A stretch of 64,000 nucleotides of DNA, taken from contig NZ_AVQI01000028.1 in the NCBI RefSeq assembly GCF_000468115.1, positions 22,724-86,723 on the forward strand, in the 5' to 3' direction. The position numbers and the translations under genes were made by a program. Position 1 is the first letter of the stretch, and each line of letters starts with the position of its first letter. Positions 60,453-64,000 of the stretch are shown piece by piece. Below the pieces are notes generated by a model. It was not told the DNA's origin. It made no database searches and saw nothing but the letters and a program-made list of their open reading frames with translations. The DNA comes from Treponema socranskii subsp. socranskii VPI DR56BR1116 = ATCC 35536 (GTDB taxonomy: Bacteria; Spirochaetota; Spirochaetia; Treponematales; Treponemataceae).

Positions 60453-62059
60453 TCACCGAAATCACGCTCATCGTCTGTCCAAAAGACGAGCACGATGAAA
60501 ATGTATTAAAAAATAAAGCGGCGGAAGCGCTTGCGAAAAAAAACGTCCGTACTCGAGCCGAAGACATACGACTCGCAGTCGTAAAGCGCTCGATCGACGC
60601 TCGGCACGGAAGTGTAAAGTTATGTCTCCGCTGCAAAGTCTATATCGGCGAAGCGCCCGACGTGCAATTCGAAAAGCCCATCCCCGAATGGAAGCGTGCC
60701 GACGGAGCAAGACGCGTCGTCATCGTCGGTTCCGGCCCCGCAGGATTGTTCGGCGCACTCCGCCTGCTTGAAGACGGTATCACGCCGATAATCGTCGAGC
60801 GGGGCGAAGAGACGGACGCGCGCAAAAAAACGATAGCTAAGATCGGTACGAAAGGCTCGGTCGACGGCGACAGCAATTACTGTTTCGGCGAAGGAGGCGC
60901 TGGCGCGTTCAGCGACGGAAAGCTTTACACGAGAAGTACGAAGCGCGGAAACGTCGGCCGTATCCTCTCTCTGTTCCGTTTTTTCGGAGCGTCGGAATCG
61001 ATCCTCACCGACGCGCATCCGCACATCGGCACGGACAAACTTCCGAAAATCGTAAATGCGATGCGCGAAAAAATCATGTCACTCGGAGGCGAATTTCACA
61101 GCTGCACGAAGTGCGTCGATTTTCTCACGGAAACCGAAAACGGCAAAAAACGCATCACGGGAATCGCCGTAGAGCATACGAAAACGAAAGAGCGGCGCAC
61201 GATCGAAGCGGACGCGGTGCTGCTTGCATCGGGACATTCGGCAAACGACATATACGACCTCGTCGCGCGATGCGCTCCGGAAGCGCTCGAAGCGAAAACC
61301 TTTGCGGCGGGCGTACGCGTCGAACACCCGCGAGAACTCATCGATGCGATTCAGTTTCACGGGAAAAACTTTCACTCCGCAGAATACCGCCTTACGACGC
61401 AAGTCTCGGGGCGCGGCGTCTATTCTTTTTGCATGTGCCCCGGAGGTTTTGTCGTGCCGTCGGCGACGAGCGATGACGGAATCGTCGTAAACGGCATGTC
61501 GACGAGCGCGCGCAACTCGAAATGGTCGAATGCGGCGATCGTCGTCGAAACGCGGCCGGAAGACATCGGACAAGAATTTATTAAAAAAGCAGGCGCCTGT
61601 CCCGCCCTCGCGGGCTTATATTGGAGAGCGCACCTCGAGCGCGAAGCGAAGCTGCATGCCAAGGGACAGGCGGCGCCGGCTCAGCGCATGGAAGATTTTC
61701 TTACGCATCGCAAAAGCACATCGCTTTCTTCGACGAGCTTTACACCCGGTGTCATCTCAAGCAGGCTCGACGAATGGCTTCCGCCGCACATCGAAACGAG
61801 GCTTGAAAAGGCGTTTTCCGATTTTAATAAAAATATGCGCGGCTTTATCTCATCCGACGCACTTCTCATCGCCGTCGAAACGCGCACATCGACTCCCGTA
61901 CGTATACTTCGCAGCAAAGAAACGGGAGAGTGCACATCGATCGAGCGTCTCTATCCCGCAGGCGAGGGTTCGGGCTATTCGGGCGGCATCGTATCTTCGG
62001 CTATGGACGGAGAAAATGCGGCAGCACTCATCGCAAAACGCTTTGCTGCAAGGCAATGA
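60449..62059 (+). CDS. COG2509-type FAD-dependent oxidoreductase
   Basis: Uncharacterised flavoprotein of 536 residues. The N-terminal ACT-like/ferredoxin-like region (EDIRLAVVKRSIDARHGSVKLCLRCKVYIG, 32-65) is typical of the group. It is followed by the dinucleotide-binding motif RRVVIVGSGPAGLFGALRLLEDG near 92-114, GEGGAGAFSDGKLYTRS near 155 and FCMCPGGFVVPSATSDDGIVVNGMS near 345. The reaction is unknown; the fold suggests dehydrogenation of a cyclic metabolite. The ATG at 60449 overlaps the carboxypeptidase stop by four bases; the frame upstream is the shadow of that gene. Confidence 0.86.
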   Translation: MITEITLIVCPKDEHDENVLKNKAAEALAKKNVRTRAEDIRLAVVKRSIDARHGSVKLCLRCKVYIGEAPDVQFEKPIPEWKRADGARRVVIVGSGPAGLFGALRLLEDGITPIIVERGEETDARKKTIAKIGTKGSVDGDSNYCFGEGGAGAFSDGKLYTRSTKRGNVGRILSLFRFFGASESILTDAHPHIGTDKLPKIVNAMREKIMSLGGEFHSCTKCVDFLTETENGKKRITGIAVEHTKTKERRTIEADAVLLASGHSANDIYDLVARCAPEALEAKTFAAGVRVEHPRELIDAIQFHGKNFHSAEYRLTTQVSGRGVYSFCMCPGGFVVPSATSDDGIVVNGMSTSARNSKWSNAAIVVETRPEDIGQEFIKKAGACPALAGLYWRAHLEREAKLHAKGQAAPAQRMEDFLTHRKSTSLSSTSFTPGVISSRLDEWLPPHIETRLEKAFSDFNKNMRGFISSDALLIAVETRTSTPVRILRSKETGECTSIERLYPAGEGSGYSGGIVSSAMDGENAAALIAKRFAARQ

Positions 62060-62152
62060 ACCGGAGCGCTCCTACAAACTCCGCAGATTTTTAAAAGCAG
62101 CCGTCGAATACGACGACCTCGCGAACGAGCACGACTCGGCACCCATGCGTTG

Positions 62153-62836
62153 TCAATCGGCCGCCGGCGGATATTCGTTGCACAAAAGGCGGTACGGCGC
62201 TTCATCCTCTTCGATCTTCGGAAATCGCCCGATCGCTTCGTAAAATCGGTTGTCGGTCGTGTCGTCATTGCATTGCGATACTTCTCCGATCAGCACGCTG
62301 CCGCTTTTCGGTACGACGTGAAACGCGTGATACTGGTGCGGCCAAAGCGTAATGCTTTCGCCGTTTTTGAGTTCTATTTTGGAACCGGCAGGCACATAGT
62401 AGGAACGTCCGTCGGAATTCACGAGAACGTCCGTATCCGCAAGCCCGCCGTTTCCGTCGTCGTTGTATACTTCAATTAATAATGTGCCGCCGCCGCGGTT
62501 GATGATATCTTCCGATTTGTACCAATGGAAATGCATCGGCGCGGTCATATCGTCCCGGAGAAACAGCAGCTTTTCCGCGTAGACCTTTTTATATTTCGGA
62601 TCGTGTTGATTGCCGTTCCGCAGCGTAATCAAGCCGAACCCGACTTTGTCAAAATTATTAAGACCGAAATCGGTGATATCCCAACCGAGCATATTGTCGC
62701 GGATTTCGTCGTACTCGTGCCCCTTGCCCTTCCATTCATCCGGCGTCCAATGACAAAACGGCGGCAGATGAAATCCGTTGTCGGAAATCAATTTTTCCAT
62801 CTCTTTGATCACGCTGTTGATTTTTGAACGCTTCAC
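62153..62836 (-). CDS. D-lyxose/D-mannose ketol-isomerase-like cupin
   Basis: Protein of 227 residues matching the D-lyxose isomerase family, cupin enzymes that interconvert D-lyxose with D-xylulose and D-mannose with D-fructose using a divalent metal. Metal-binding residues appear as HFHWYKSEDI near 102-111 (two His and a Glu) and the later His in LWPHQYHAFHVVP near 165. LGWDITDFGLNNFDKVGFGLITLRNG near 50-75 is typical. A GTG start at 62836 is chosen for AAGGAGG six to seven bases upstream. It lies alone between the flavoprotein and the ABC_sub_bind gene and could link to the carbohydrate operons in this window. Confidence 0.87.
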   Translation of the reverse strand: MKRSKINSVIKEMEKLISDNGFHLPPFCHWTPDEWKGKGHEYDEIRDNMLGWDITDFGLNNFDKVGFGLITLRNGNQHDPKYKKVYAEKLLFLRDDMTAPMHFHWYKSEDIINRGGGTLLIEVYNDDGNGGLADTDVLVNSDGRSYYVPAGSKIELKNGESITLWPHQYHAFHVVPKSGSVLIGEVSQCNDDTTDNRFYEAIGRFPKIEEDEAPYRLLCNEYPPAAD

Positions 62837-62931
62837 GACAGGCCTCCTTACACGATATTAATAATATACGTATATACTATATCATGCCGGCGGAAAATGT
62901 ACCACCGTTTGCGTTGTACCGCGCAACGGCT

Positions 62932-63933
62932 TTATCGTTCCGTCAATTTCCCGTTTCGATAAATATAATTCGCGCTGTCCGCATATTTTTTCGGAATCGC
63001 AATACCGCACAAAGCTGCCGCGTCGACGTCGATGAGCAGATCGCTGTCGCTCGGGTCGGTCATAAAGCGGATCGGCATATCGGCCGGTTTCGCACCGCGC
63101 AAAATTTCTACGACCATTTCACCCGTCGCGCGCCCGGCTTTATAATAATTAAAACCGCTTGCCATAAAGATGCCGCCGTTTTTCGCTCCCGTCACGTCGC
63201 CTGAAAAGATCGGTTTTTTCGCTTTGGCAAAAACGTTTACGACGGCGGGAAGCGCGCTGAACACCGTATTGTCGGTCGAAAGGTAGAGACCGTCGACGCG
63301 CTTTACGAGCGTTTCGGCCGCCTGCTTTACTTCCGACGAATTCGTAATCGCCTGCGTTACAAGCGCAAGCCCCTGTTCGGCACATCCCTTTTTAACAAGG
63401 TTGAGCGCGCTTGCGGAATTCGCTTCGTTGCTCGTGTAAATATAGCCGAGCGTTTTGATACCCGCCACCTCTTTAAATAATTTGATATGCTGATCGGTCG
63501 GAATCGCATCGCTCATGCCGGTTACGTTGCGCTCTCCGTGCGCCGTTGTCGATACGAGCCCCGCACCCACCGGATCGGTAATCGTTCCGAATACGACCGG
63601 CACGTCTTTGATCGTATTGGCAAGCGCGACGGCAACGGGGGTTGCAATACCGACGGCAACATCGACTCGCTCGTCGCGATAGCGCGATGCGATTTGGGCG
63701 GCCGTGTTTACGTCTCCGTTTGCATTTTGTAAATCGTAGTTTGCTTTGATGCCCGATTCGTTGATCACGTCCATAATACCCTGCTCGATATCGTCGAGCG
63801 CTTGGTGCTGTACGATTTTCGCAATGCCGATTTTATAGGTTTTGCCCGAAGAAGGCGCATCCTGTCCTCCCATCGCCGACACCGCAGCTGCCGTAAACAA
63901 CGCCGCCGTAAAAGCCGCACATAATTTTTTCAT
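62932..63933 (-). CDS. ABC_sub_bind (TrpX/YtfQ-like) substrate-binding protein
   Basis: Periplasmic binding protein of 333 residues in the PF04392 ABC substrate-binding family, whose characterised members bind tryptophan or other aromatic or hydrophobic ligands. The signal sequence AAFTAALFTAAAVSAMGG lacks a Cys. IGIAKIVQHQALDDIEQGIMD near 35, VPVVFGTITDPVGAGLV near 118, MSDAIPTDQHIKLFKEV near 145 and SGDVTGAKNGGIFMASGFNYYKAGRATGEM near 245 are family features. GGGAGG before the ATG is the ribosome site. Permease and ATPase genes would be expected downstream on the minus strand but are not present before the isomerase gene, so it is either an orphan or served by distant partners. Confidence 0.88.
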   Translation of the reverse strand: MKKLCAAFTAALFTAAAVSAMGGQDAPSSGKTYKIGIAKIVQHQALDDIEQGIMDVINESGIKANYDLQNANGDVNTAAQIASRYRDERVDVAVGIATPVAVALANTIKDVPVVFGTITDPVGAGLVSTTAHGERNVTGMSDAIPTDQHIKLFKEVAGIKTLGYIYTSNEANSASALNLVKKGCAEQGLALVTQAITNSSEVKQAAETLVKRVDGLYLSTDNTVFSALPAVVNVFAKAKKPIFSGDVTGAKNGGIFMASGFNYYKAGRATGEMVVEILRGAKPADMPIRFMTDPSDSDLLIDVDAAALCGIAIPKKYADSANYIYRNGKLTER

Positions 63934-64000
63934 ACAAACCTCCCATAAAAGCTTTTGCAGGAAATATCAATTTCCGAAAAAGTTTTAGCCGTGCGCGTGA

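Noticed and set aside
1..64000. CRISPR array, prophage or complete insertion sequence
   Set aside because: I found no regularly spaced short direct repeats, no transposase or integrase gene and no phage structural genes. The only repeats are the two structured elements and the tRNA-Gly unit.

Overview
The window reads as chromosomal DNA of a host-associated spirochaete of the genus Treponema. The pointers are a mitochondrial-EFG1-like elongation factor G of the spirochaetal type, a BMP-lipoprotein/ATPase/two-permease cassette laid out like treponemal RfuABCD, several short-lipobox lipoproteins, and purine, peptidoglycan and (p)ppGpp genes scattered as single units. Genus is an inference from gene content; species cannot be fixed from what I can see.

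Layout. (1) 1-13,984, all minus strand: one long catabolic operon transcribed from a consensus promoter at 13,956-13,984. It runs from tartronate-semialdehyde reductase through a tripartite tricarboxylate transporter (TctBAC), a DHDPS-family lyase, an RraA-like protein, a GntP permease broken by an in-frame TGA, an amidohydrolase, two D-2-hydroxyacid dehydrogenases, a methylmalonate-semialdehyde dehydrogenase, an intact GntP permease and an HpcH/HpaI aldolase cut by the window edge. Together these look like uptake and aldol cleavage of a sugar acid or hydroxy diacid. (2) 14,226-26,032: truncated HigA-like protein, asd and dapA (diaminopimelate/lysine), purL, a thioredoxin-fold lipoprotein with two CNNM/CorC paralogues, an omptin-type outer-membrane protease, and a pseudouridine synthase. 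(3) 26,212-31,560: tRNA-Gly followed by a tandem repeat built on its own 3' end and holding a GC-rich multi-hairpin, an exported protein of unknown function, fusA, a RecA-fold ATPase, then tRNA-Gln, a structured repeat element and tRNA-Glu. (4) 31,695-42,519: divergent YesL-like/MarR pair, BMP-type ABC importer, phosphodiesterase, lipoprotein, Na/Pi cotransporter, YbaK, DUF4097 protein. (5) 42,612-48,432, minus: second sugar-acid operon (DHDPS-family aldolase, enolase-superfamily dehydratase, GntR/FCD regulator, sugar ABC importer without ATPase). (6) 48,888-64,000: purB, ackA, DUF4349 lipoprotein, a RelA/SpoT enzyme with a ruined hydrolase motif, RNase HI, a secreted dual-specificity-type phosphatase, gdhA, a histidine phosphatase, a LAS peptidase, a COG2509 oxidoreductase, a D-lyxose-isomerase-like protein and an ABC_sub_bind lipoprotein.

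The most unusual signals are non-coding. A roughly 140-nt three-hairpin element occurs twice (31,334-31,478 and 48,461-48,600), with base-pair-preserving differences in each of its stems and a conserved tandem G-A motif. At least five genes carry a promoter whose -10 box ends five or six bases before the start codon and have no Shine-Dalgarno sequence, which predicts leaderless mRNAs; three more have the -10 but a weak -35. A 42-nt perfect palindrome lies on the predicted start of the second sugar-acid operon. GC-rich intergenic hairpins repeatedly put GGA in their loops, which would suit CsrA binding.
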